The notes under the pieces: generated by a model
Told to the model about the DNA's origin: nothing
The model's database searches: none
What the model saw: the letters and a program-made list of their open reading frames with translations, nothing else
Shown: piece by piece, positions 7,561 through 13,472 of the stretch
Layout: each line of letters starts with the position of its first letter
How positions within the stretch are numbered: position 1 is the first letter of the stretch
Program-made: the position numbers and the translations under genes
DNA from: Gammaproteobacteria bacterium
Lineage (GTDB): Bacteria; Pseudomonadota; Gammaproteobacteria; Steroidobacterales; Steroidobacteraceae
Assembly: GCA_028293725.1 (NCBI GenBank)
Contig: JAQGOE010000176.1
Span: forward strand, 1-15,660
Direction: 5' to 3'
DNA: 15,660 bases

Positions 7561-7944
7561 TCACACACCTTTCAGCGCCGTTACCTCTATCTCGATCTTC
7601 ATACGTGGATCCGCGAGTCCGGCCGAGATCATCATCGCCGCCGGACGCACGTCGCCGAAGTACTTGCGGAGCACGGGCCAGCACCGCTCGAATTCGCCGC
7701 CGTTGGGCAGCACGTACGTCACTCGTACAACATCTTTCAGGCTCGAGTCCGCCTGCCGCAATGCTGCTTCGATATTCTTCAGGCATTGCTCAGCCTGTTC
7801 TGCGACATCGGAAGAGATGGTCATCGTGGCATAGTCGAAACCCGTCGTCCCGGAGACCATGATCCAGTCTCCGGCAACAACAGCGCGGGAATATCCAATC
7901 TGTTTCTCAAAGTCTGAGCCTGAGCTGATGAGTGTCTTCGCCAT
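7561..7944 (-). CDS. RidA/YjgF/UK114-family protein
   Basis: 127 residues from the ATG at 7944-7942, which has GGAGAG about 6 nt upstream; a longer start at 7968 exists but lacks a ribosome site. The fold signature is clear: an N-terminal segment leading to GYSRAVVAGDWIMVSGTTG, then the helix QAEQCLKNIEAAL, DVVRVTYVL and the C-terminal DVRPAAMMI with the conserved Arg (Arg100) that binds the substrate carboxylate, followed by EIEVTAL (Glu120). RidA proteins hydrolyse reactive enamine/imine intermediates such as 2-aminoacrylate. The Arg suggests enamine deaminase activity, but the R-P-A-A-M variant belongs to a divergent subfamily whose substrate is less certain. It appears monocistronic; a CAGGC-ATGC-GCCTG palindrome sits just upstream. 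Confidence 0.92.
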   Translation of the reverse strand: MAKTLISSGSDFEKQIGYSRAVVAGDWIMVSGTTGFDYATMTISSDVAEQAEQCLKNIEAALRQADSSLKDVVRVTYVLPNGGEFERCWPVLRKYFGDVRPAAMMISAGLADPRMKIEIEVTALKGV

Positions 7945-7961
7945 CGGTTCTCTCCGGAAAT

Positions 7962-7975
7962 CAGGCATGCGCCTG
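7962..7975. promoter_or_regulatory. Palindrome CAGGC-ATGC-GCCTG before the RidA-family gene
   Basis: A fully symmetric 14-bp element 18 bp upstream of the ATG at 7944, on the side of its promoter. A TTGATG on the minus strand lies beyond it but without a good -10 at the right spacing. It could be an operator or a 5'-leader hairpin. Confidence 0.25.
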
Positions 7976-8028
7976 GATCATCAACATACCACTGCTCGGC
8001 GTCCGCTTGCGGGCTTCGTCGTCCCTCA

Positions 8029-8472
8029 ATGTCCAGACGGTATCCACACAACACGGAGCTAGTCCCCCAACTTCGAGAGATGGCGCAACTCCTCAGGACC
8101 GTCTATTCGGCCTGTGTGACCGCCGAACTTGCGTTGCAAGGACAGAACGCCGACCAGGACCATGACATTCTGCGCACATTGCGCATGCACGTTTCCGAAC
8201 CGGTCTATGAAACGGAAAACCGTCGCCCAGAACCTAAACGGGAATCCGAAGCCTGCTGCCCGCGTCGAGCGCGCGTTGGTGTGTGCCGAGGAATCGGCGC
8301 GCCGCACTTCGCGAATGCACGGAACGCCCCTCCCAAGGTCCGTGTCTGCGAAAACGGCAGCAGCCCAGTTTGGGCTTCGACGCCTCAATTCTCCAATTCA
8401 CTCTGGGCTGCGATCATCCACGCACGCTTCAGTGGTAGCTCGGCTTTCAGCTCCTCACTGAGCTTGTCGTAG
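8029..8472 (+). CDS. Doubtful hypothetical protein, possibly frameshifted
   Basis: An ATG at 8029 opens a frame of 147 residues. The first about 60 look protein-like and helical (LREMAQLLRTVYSACVTAEL, then DILRTLRMHVSEPVYE). After residue 62 the composition changes to Arg/Pro/Cys-rich noise, and the frame runs 88 bp into the convergent Mrr gene, which is unlikely for an intact gene. From about 8207 a second frame starting at ATG 8207 reads more naturally (MKRKTVAQNLNGNPKPAARV, later AEESARRTS and HGTPLP). This may be a gene with a frameshift, or two overlapping decayed genes. No Shine-Dalgarno sequence precedes 8029. No family recognised. Confidence 0.3.
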   Translation: MSRRYPHNTELVPQLREMAQLLRTVYSACVTAELALQGQNADQDHDILRTLRMHVSEPVYETENRRPEPKRESEACCPRRARVGVCRGIGAPHFANARNAPPKVRVCENGSSPVWASTPQFSNSLWAAIIHARFSGSSAFSSSLSLS

Positions 8473-9425
8473 TTTGCGAAGAGTTGCTCGAGCAGTTCCT
8501 TCTGCGTCCATAGCCGGACGCGGAAAAAACTTGGGGCGAGCTCCTTCTGCACGTTAGCTTTGAATCCGTTCCAAGAGACAAACAGTCCCTCTTGTGCGCC
8601 GAACTTCGTTATGGCGCCGAGCAGTTTGTCTACGGTCGGGCGGTCAATCGGTGCACCTCCGGACTTCACTTCGACGCACAAGCGCGGATTGCCGAAGCCA
8701 AGAGGGCTTGAGCCTGCGAGGATGTCCACCCCTCCATCTGCTCCCTCGGGGCTGCGATACGTTGAATAACCCTGCGCATTGAGAATCGTCTCAACGAGTC
8801 GCGTGAGGTTATGTCCCTTGAAACGCGCGGTGATTATCCGTGCGATCTGGTCGCGGGCGAACTTCCCGAGGTCTGTATATTCGGCCGTGACATCCGTCAC
8901 CGGCGCCGTCGTCTTCGCCGCCGAAGTGATAGTCTCTGCTCTCCAGTCATTGGCACGCATGGCGGCAATGCGTTGCTCCGCGTTGTTACGCTGTACACGG
9001 CAGATGGTTAGGAAGGCGCCGAAAGTGAATAGTAAGTCTTTCCCGAAATGGCTACGTGGCACTCCCTCGGGAGCCCACTTTACCTGCCGCCAGTGATAGA
9101 ACGGATTCGGCCCTTTCGGTTCGGCGTGATAGTCGCCGATCACTTCACCGATGTAAATCGCAGGTTGTGTCTTGAGAGGTAAAACAACAAGGTCGCCTCT
9201 CTTGATCTCATGTGCGAATGGCCAAACCTGCCTTACCCAATTCTGGATCGCTTTGGGTTTCGCATCTGTATAACGCTCCGTCATAACAGCTGCCAATTCG
9301 GTTCGCTGTTTGAGTTTGGCAAGATTCACGTCCAAAGCGTCCCGCGTTACGTAGACGCGATTTTTCTGGATGAACTTCTGTTCGTATTCACCGTGTGAGC
9401 CTGCACGCACTAACCAGATCGCCAT
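8385..9425 (-). CDS. Mrr-type restriction endonuclease with N-terminal recognition-like domain
   Basis: 346 residues from ATG 9425, with AGGAGG immediately upstream (spacing only 3-4 nt). The C-terminal half (about 200-320) is a PD-(D/E)XK nuclease of the Mrr_cat type: helix with Glu212 (RLVETILNAQGY), then GADGGVDI (Asp230/Asp234) and C-V-E-V-K (Glu252, Lys254), followed by PTVDKLLGAITKFGAQEGLFV. The N-terminal half (about 1-140) begins WLVRAGSHGEYEQKF and contains NWVRQVWPF, KRGDLVVLPL and YIGEVIGDY, the pattern of PUA/EVE-like domains thought to read modified bases. Stand-alone Mrr proteins cut methylated foreign DNA (type IV restriction). No methyltransferase is nearby, consistent with a modification-dependent enzyme. 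An S24 repressor gene lies upstream on the same strand. The target modification is unknown. Confidence 0.88.
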   Translation of the reverse strand: MAIWLVRAGSHGEYEQKFIQKNRVYVTRDALDVNLAKLKQRTELAAVMTERYTDAKPKAIQNWVRQVWPFAHEIKRGDLVVLPLKTQPAIYIGEVIGDYHAEPKGPNPFYHWRQVKWAPEGVPRSHFGKDLLFTFGAFLTICRVQRNNAEQRIAAMRANDWRAETITSAAKTTAPVTDVTAEYTDLGKFARDQIARIITARFKGHNLTRLVETILNAQGYSTYRSPEGADGGVDILAGSSPLGFGNPRLCVEVKSGGAPIDRPTVDKLLGAITKFGAQEGLFVSWNGFKANVQKELAPSFFRVRLWTQKELLEQLFANYDKLSEELKAELPLKRAWMIAAQSELEN

Positions 9426-9589
9426 ATTCCTCCTGAGAGCCTTTTTCGTTTACTAACAAAGAAATGCTTTAGAAGTCCCATCAGCACATGCTTTGCGGCA
9501 GTGGCGTCGTGTCGCTTCTCGAGGACGACGCTCCACGCCACCTCGAGGCGGTCGTGGATTAGCTTCGAGGTCGTATGAGCCGTTAATGG

Positions 9590-9622
9590 ATCAAGATACG
9601 CTTGATGTATATATGCGTCAAG
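9590..9622. promoter_or_regulatory. Half-site array and imperfect 22-bp palindrome, candidate operator
   Basis: Two overlapping inverted repeats: ATCAAG-N5-CTTGAT at 9590-9606, and CTTGA...TCAAG at 9601-9622, where 9 of 11 base pairs match around a TATATA centre. The shared half-site CTTGA/TCAAG thus occurs three times. The array covers the predicted -35 and -10 of the Mrr gene, so a dimeric repressor bound here would block transcription. The nearby S24 repressor is the natural candidate, by position only. Confidence 0.5.
9593..9621 (-). promoter_or_regulatory. Sigma70-like promoter for the Mrr gene
   Basis: On the minus strand TTGACG (9621-9616, 5 of 6 matches) is followed after exactly 17 bp by TATCTT (9598-9593, 4 of 6). 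The predicted start near 9586 gives a leader of about 160 nt before the ATG at 9425. It overlaps the palindromic array, as expected for a repressed promoter. Confidence 0.5.
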
Positions 9623-9734
9623 CCTCAAATGGCTTATTCGCTATAGCTAACGCAGGCGCACGGTCCGCTTCCGCGCGGCGCCCGCGTAAAAGGTTCGCAG
9701 TGGGCGAGTCAGCCCGAGAAGAGATCCCCCGAAA

Positions 9735-10472
9735 CTACTTTTCGACCCATTTTCCTATGACGACGCCAATGATCCGAGCGCCAGGATAAGCGGAAATCTC
9801 GATGATCTTATCCGGCCAGTTTGGATTCGCGGGCTTTAAATACTCGAGCCTGCCCTCGACCACCAGTCGCTTGAACACAACTTCGTTGCGACCGCCGAGT
9901 TGGACCACGACGTCCTTGCCGTGCGCGGGAGTAACATCAGGATCCACAAATATGATGTCACCGTGTTGGTAATCGGGTTCCATGGACTCGCCTCTAACCC
10001 GCAGTGCGAACGTTCTGTCACCAGAATATTTCGGCTGCGGCATCCATTCTTCGCCATCTCCGGGTTGAGGATTGTCTGACGCATCCGTGAATGAGCCCGC
10101 TTGAGCCCAGGGGATGAGCGCCACGCGTGCAGATCTTTCAACTGACTTGAGATCGTCGGTTGATTCGGCGACAGGCTGCTTTCCTTGGCCCATTTCGGCC
10201 AGCTTCGCGAGCGACATACTGAACGCTTTGGCGATTCGCTCCAGGTTTACGGACTGAGGATTCACTTCTCCCCGGAGTATGCGTCCAATCGTTGACTGCG
10301 CCACGCCCGATTTCCTCGCGAGAGCTGTTTGAGTCTTCAAGTCCTTGTTGGCCGCCATGACTTTCGCCACGGCTCCGGCCCAGTCGACACCGGATACGTG
10401 CTTGCGCTTAACCACGTATGCATCATTGATGATAAACCCAGGCAGAAGCGGCTTCTTCTCCGTTTGATGCAT
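9735..10472 (-). CDS. CI/LexA-like repressor with S24 self-cleavage domain
   Basis: 245 residues from the ATG at 10472; the frame stays open to 10742, but the upstream part has no repressor-like sequence. An XRE-type helix-turn-helix lies at about residues 47-70 (TALARKSGVAQSTIGRILRGE, then NPQSVNLERIAKAF). A linker leads to the S24 peptidase domain: scissile Ala125-Gly126 in PWAQAGSF, nucleophile Ser163 in RGESMEPDYQHGDIIFVD, and general-base Lys201 in EVVFKRLVVE. All catalytic parts are present, so it should be able to self-cleave when stimulated by RecA filaments, as phage CI and LexA do. An extra 28 N-terminal residues precede the helix-turn-helix region. No phage lytic genes are in the window. 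Neighbours are the Mrr nuclease downstream and an AlbA_2/GHKL gene in divergent orientation. Confidence 0.9.
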   Translation of the reverse strand: MHQTEKKPLLPGFIINDAYVVKRKHVSGVDWAGAVAKVMAANKDLKTQTALARKSGVAQSTIGRILRGEVNPQSVNLERIAKAFSMSLAKLAEMGQGKQPVAESTDDLKSVERSARVALIPWAQAGSFTDASDNPQPGDGEEWMPQPKYSGDRTFALRVRGESMEPDYQHGDIIFVDPDVTPAHGKDVVVQLGGRNEVVFKRLVVEGRLEYLKPANPNWPDKIIEISAYPGARIIGVVIGKWVEK

Positions 10473-10570
10473 AAAAGGCTTGTTCAAGTTGCCACGCTTC
10501 TGGCCAGATGAGTGGATGCGGATCAGGCGGCGGGAGAGCCTAACACGCCGCGAGTTGAGAACGGCTAGCC

Positions 10571-10607
10571 TTGAAGTGCAAACAAGGTCCCAAGTTGAAT
10601 CGCAAAC
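10571..10607. repeat. 13-bp direct repeats upstream of the repressor gene
   Basis: TTGAAGTGCAAAC (10571-10583) and TTGAATCGCAAAC (10595-10607) agree at 11 of 13 positions and are 24 bp apart, about two helical turns. They lie 99-135 bp upstream of the repressor ATG. They share the TTGA core with the array in the Mrr promoter. They could be autoregulatory sites. Confidence 0.35.
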
Positions 10608-11044
10608 TATTGCCGACGTGACAGCGCGGTAAGTCCAACATAGGAAGGCCCCGTAGGAGTTGCGCGGAGGTGCAACCGCACGATTGGCGTCGGTGACTTC
10701 TATCGAGCTAAGACGTGCGCCGCGCTCGCGTTCTGACGCCATAATGCCGATGCGGCCGGTAGGGGGGCTGCTACTTTTTTGTCGCGCTTGTAATCTAGTC
10801 GCGTTCTCCGGACAAGGCGGCGCAGTCGACCGGACGTTATTTCACACGGGGCGCCGCGACGTCCGATATCAACGCCGTATCGTCACGATTCCAAGATCGG
10901 GCATTCCGCAGCTTTTCCACTACGATAGTCGACAGCAGTTGCATTGACTCGGTCGCCACGGTAGATGTTGCTTTCTGTGAGGCAGGCCTGCAGTCTTTGC
11001 CCATATGGGAAAGCCACATGATTACCTCGACGCTGACAGGAGTA

Positions 11045-11059
11045 TGCTCGATTCGAGCA
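11045..11059. promoter_or_regulatory. 15-bp perfect palindrome, candidate operator of the AlbA_2 gene
   Basis: TGCTCGA-T-TCGAGCA: 7-bp arms around one base, 118 bp before the ATG at 11178. CTGACA lies just upstream at 11033-11038, but no good -10 stands at 17 bp. Symmetry and position suggest a regulator site; the regulator is unknown. Confidence 0.4.
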
Positions 11060-11177
11060 AAGTGAACGATTGGCGGCTAGAACCATGAACGTGCCGCAGC
11101 CCACGGGCGCGATCACTCCTGCCCGGCAGGTGACGCGTTACTGATGTGAATCAGCTCCCAAATGGGACAGTGCGGTC

Positions 11178-12587
11178 ATGACAACCACAACGGAACAAGT
11201 CGATCTGTGGCGCCAAGCGCCATCGGAGCATCAGCGGCTGGAATTCAAGGAGGCCAAGAATCAGTTCGACACGCGAAAACTAAGTGAGTACTGCGTAGCG
11301 CTGGCCAACGAGGGTGGCGGTGTGTTGCTGCTCGGCGTGGCCGACCGGCCGCCGCGCGCGGTCGTGGGCACGCAAGTCTTCCCGGACACGATCCAGGCGG
11401 CCGAAAAGTTGTTCCACTCCGTCGGCTTTCGCGTGGACATCGATGCAATAGCGCATCCGGATGGTCGTGTGGTTGTCTTTCACATACCGTCGCGCCCGCG
11501 TGGTACTGCTTATCATTTCGATGGCAAATATTTAATGCGCGCCGGAGAGGCGCTGATGCCCATGAGCGAGGATCAATTGCGGCGGATTTTCGCGGAGGGG
11601 CAGCCAGATTGGCTCGACGAGCCATCTCGCTCTGGCCTGCAGGCTCAACAGGTTGTGGGGCTGCTGGATACGCAGACGTTCTTTGAGATACTCAGACTAC
11701 CGTATCCAACCGATCGCAGCGGAGTCATGGAGCGACTGACGCGTGAGAAGATGGTCGGGGAATCGGGAGGTACTTTCGTCGTCCGTCGACTCGGTGCGTT
11801 GACACTGGCACGGCGGTTGGAGGATTTTCCTGACGTAACTCGCAAGGCACCCCGCCTCGTCGTTTACTCGGGCATCTCGAAGCTGGAGACGCGGCTAGAT
11901 CAAGTGTTCACGCGCGGCTACGCCGTTGGTTTTCAGGAATTGGTACGCTCTGTGATGACCCAACTGCCACAGAATGAGGCCATCGAGGGCGGTCTGCGGA
12001 GGGAGCTGAAGCTCGTTCCGGACGTCGTGATCCGAGAATTGATTGCAAACGCGCTCATCCATCAGAACTTCCTGATGTGCGGAGCGTCTGTGATGATTGA
12101 AATCTACAAAGATCGTGTGGAGATCTCGAGCCCCGGGGAGCCGCTGGTTCCTGTCGAGCGCTTCATCGACGGTTATCAGTCGCGCAACGAAAGGCTAGCT
12201 GATCTGATGCGCCGTGTTGGGATCTGCGAGGAAAAGAGTAGCGGCGTGGATCGCGTGGTACAGGCAGCAGAGGTTTGTCAGTTGCCGGCACCCGACTTCC
12301 GCTCAGGCTTCCGGCGCACATCCGCGATAATCTACGGACCGAAACCCTTCGACGAAATGGATCGAAACGACCGAGTGCGTGCCTGTTATCAACATTGCGC
12401 GCTGAAATGGGTAACGCTTCAGCCCATGACGAATCAATCGCTTCGCGCGCGGTTTCACCTGGGTGAGGACAAAGCAGCGATTGCTTCCCAAGTGATCGCC
12501 GCTACCATCGATGCCAAGCTCATAAAGCCGGACGAAAGCGTTCGCGGGTCTCGGAAATTTGCGCGCTATCAGCCATTTTGGGCCTGA
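11178..12587 (+). CDS. AlbA_2 (Schlafen-type) and GHKL-ATPase domain protein
   Basis: 469 residues. Residues about 15-135 form an AlbA_2/Schlafen-AlbA domain: HQRLEFKEAKNQF (Glu22, Lys24), ALANEGGGVLLLGVAD, then the closing strand GKYLMRAGEALMPMS. About 150-265 is a helical linker. About 280-385 matches the HATPase_c_4 type ATP-binding fold: N-box VIRELIANALIHQNF (Glu287, Asn291, His295), DRVEISSPGEP and a G-rich lid ERLADLMRRVGICEEKSSGVDRV. The C-terminal about 70 residues look like a winged helix. The family is commonly labelled putative transcriptional regulator or ATP-binding protein, and such proteins are frequent in defence and mobile regions; RNA or DNA binding by AlbA_2 is the expected activity. 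ATG 11178 has only a weak GGGACAG upstream. It is transcribed away from the repressor. Confidence 0.9.
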   Translation: MTTTTEQVDLWRQAPSEHQRLEFKEAKNQFDTRKLSEYCVALANEGGGVLLLGVADRPPRAVVGTQVFPDTIQAAEKLFHSVGFRVDIDAIAHPDGRVVVFHIPSRPRGTAYHFDGKYLMRAGEALMPMSEDQLRRIFAEGQPDWLDEPSRSGLQAQQVVGLLDTQTFFEILRLPYPTDRSGVMERLTREKMVGESGGTFVVRRLGALTLARRLEDFPDVTRKAPRLVVYSGISKLETRLDQVFTRGYAVGFQELVRSVMTQLPQNEAIEGGLRRELKLVPDVVIRELIANALIHQNFLMCGASVMIEIYKDRVEISSPGEPLVPVERFIDGYQSRNERLADLMRRVGICEEKSSGVDRVVQAAEVCQLPAPDFRSGFRRTSAIIYGPKPFDEMDRNDRVRACYQHCALKWVTLQPMTNQSLRARFHLGEDKAAIASQVIAATIDAKLIKPDESVRGSRKFARYQPFWA

Positions 12588-12826
12588 GCTTTATTTAAGG
12601 CTAACCCCAGGGATGCTGGCTCCGAGGGAGCGAGGGGCAATGAAATCAATGGGTTACTATTTAAGGCTTTCCCTGGAGAGGACTTAGTGTCGCAGCGTCG
12701 GGGGATCGTCCCGGCGCGGTCCGTGGAGGTGGTGAGATCCGCACCGCATACTCAATCGAAGCCTCGACGACAGTACCGGACGATTTCTCCGCATAATTCC
12801 GCGGGGACGGATAGCAGTCGGACGCT
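12588..12826. other. Gene-free stretch before the tRNA fragment
   Basis: No gene supported. The 11-bp TATTTAAGGCT occurs twice, at 12592-12602 and 12658-12668, each followed within a few bases by CCC. A small hairpin GCTCC-GAG-GGAGC lies at 12619-12631, without a T-run. Confidence 0.5.
12592..12668. repeat. Pair of TATTTAAGGCT direct repeats
   Basis: Identical 11-bp copies at 12592-12602 and 12658-12668, 66 bp start to start, directly after the AlbA_2 stop. Their position about 160-240 bp from the tRNA fragment would fit recombinase arm-type sites, but this is only positional. Confidence 0.35.
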
Positions 12827-12870
12827 CTGAAAATCCCTGTGTCGGTGGTTCGAACCCGCCCTGGCCACCA
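12827..12870 (+). tRNA. 3' fragment of tRNA-Phe, probable attachment site
   Basis: The 44 bp run from a tRNA-Phe anticodon loop (CTGAAAA, anticodon GAA) through the 3' anticodon stem, variable loop GTGTC, T-arm (GGTGG-TTCGAAC-CCGCC) and acceptor 3' strand to CCA. The bases upstream do not form the 5' half: no matching GGCCAG acceptor strand, D-arm or 5' anticodon stem is present. Between T-stem and CCA it is one base short of canonical. This is therefore not a working tRNA. A duplicated anticodon-loop-to-CCA segment is what tyrosine-recombinase islands leave at the end distal to the intact tRNA. Its orientation would place the intact tRNA and integrase to the left, outside the window. Confidence 0.7.
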
Positions 12871-12880
12871 TTTATCCACG

Positions 12881-12929
12881 ATCAGCGGGATACGGCCAGA
12901 TCGGATTTCTATCTCGCTGATTCCCGCTG
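12881..12929. repeat. Nested inverted repeats just after the tRNA fragment
   Basis: ATCAGCGGGA at 12881-12890 can pair with CGCTGAT (12915-12921) or, by CAGCGGGA, with TCCCGCTG (12922-12929). Such alternative pairing next to an attachment core could reflect recombinase or accessory-factor sites, or a terminator-like structure. Confidence 0.35.
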
Positions 12930-12992
12930 GCAGGCGCGACGGTAGTTGTTATACGCTTCTGACGGTCAATCCCACGCGCAAATGATCGCCGC

Positions 12993-13472
12993 ATGAACGA
13001 TCGCCCGCAGTTGGATCTCTTCAGTGAAGTTGGCGTGCCTAATTCGGCGCACAGCGAAACGCCAAGAATTTTTGCGCGCTGCTGTGAATGTGGACGCCGC
13101 GCATCCTTGTTCCTGGCGGTGAACAACAGGCTACCGCCTCGTTTGTCTCGCTACGCGCCGAAGCAATTGAGTCTTGACTTGCAATGCCTGGACAATGTCG
13201 TCATCAGGCTCGTACCGCGGACTCGCAGTACGTTTCTCGGCATGCGGACAACAAGCTTTTTCCGAAGGTCGCCGGCATTGCGGCGTTTCGCGTTTCGCTA
13301 CCGGGATCGCGGCGTGATCTTTCTGGGAGATTTGTTACGGCTGCCGCCCCATGAGGTATTGAACGCGCTGCGCAGGCCCGAATGGATTTGGGAACTGCAA
13401 GGGGAGCTTGCAGGTGCTGGGCTCGCCTTGGGAGACCGTTTCACGTGGTGGAAGCGCCCTTCGCCCTACTAA
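12993..13472 (+). CDS. Small protein with RNA-polymerase-alpha-CTD-like domain
   Basis: 159 residues from ATG 12993; no ribosome site is obvious. Residues about 97-153 resemble the alpha-subunit C-terminal helix-hairpin-helix domain: RRFAFRYRDRGVIFLGDLL (as in the x-x-I-x-x-I-G-D-L of alpha), then PPHEVLNALRRPEWIWELQG and GLALGDRFTWW, matching the G-L-x-L-G-x-x-x-x-x-W ending. In RNA polymerase this domain binds UP-element DNA and activators. The N-terminal half has C-C-E-C-G and is rich in Arg; a single Cys pair is not enough for a classical zinc site. There is no full alpha N-terminal domain, so it is not rpoA. Possibly a DNA-binding accessory protein. It ends in a 2-bp overlap with the stop of the convergent gene. 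Confidence 0.6.
   Translation: MNDRPQLDLFSEVGVPNSAHSETPRIFARCCECGRRASLFLAVNNRLPPRLSRYAPKQLSLDLQCLDNVVIRLVPRTRSTFLGMRTTSFFRRSPALRRFAFRYRDRGVIFLGDLLRLPPHEVLNALRRPEWIWELQGELAGAGLALGDRFTWWKRPSPY

Larger units (their letters stand above)
10473..11177. other. 705-bp gap between repressor and AlbA_2 gene
   Basis: No gene could be supported. It holds a CTTGTTCAAG near-palindrome next to the repressor start (10479-10488), a pair of direct repeats (10571-10607), the palindrome at 11045-11059 and a 19-codon possible leader frame at 11085-11144. A plus-strand frame at 10799-11062 has no stop for 88 codons but also no plausible start codon near its beginning; it may be a relic or chance. Confidence 0.5.

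Noticed and set aside
9410..9628. Minus-strand frame of 72 residues ending inside the Mrr start region
   Set aside because: It begins with a TTG lying upstream of the predicted Mrr promoter, has no ribosome site, and its stop only overlaps the Mrr start by chance. The region is better explained as promoter and leader.
10473..10742. 90-residue N-terminal extension of the S24 repressor
   Set aside because: Arg/Cys-rich, unlike repressors, and the ATG at 10472 gives a normal family length.
10799..11062. 88-codon stop-free plus-strand frame in the repressor/AlbA_2 gap
   Set aside because: No start codon near its beginning, no recognisable motif, and overlapping open frames on the other strand. 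Probably chance in GC-rich DNA.
11085..11144. 19-residue frame upstream of the AlbA_2 gene as a leader peptide
   Set aside because: No ribosome site, no run of regulatory codons and no attenuator hairpin.
12700..12793. Plus-strand frame ending DDFSA just before the tRNA fragment, considered as an integrase C-terminus
   Set aside because: Only about 44 codons after a stop, no start, and none of the integrase catalytic motifs (R...HxxR...Y).
12827..12870. A functional tRNA-Phe gene
   Set aside because: The acceptor 5' strand, D-arm and 5' anticodon stem are absent upstream, and the acceptor 3' side is one base short.
12661..12879. Minus-strand frame of 72 residues across the tRNA fragment
   Set aside because: It reads through the tRNA-derived segment in antisense (WWPGRVRTTDTGIF is typical of this) and has no family resemblance.
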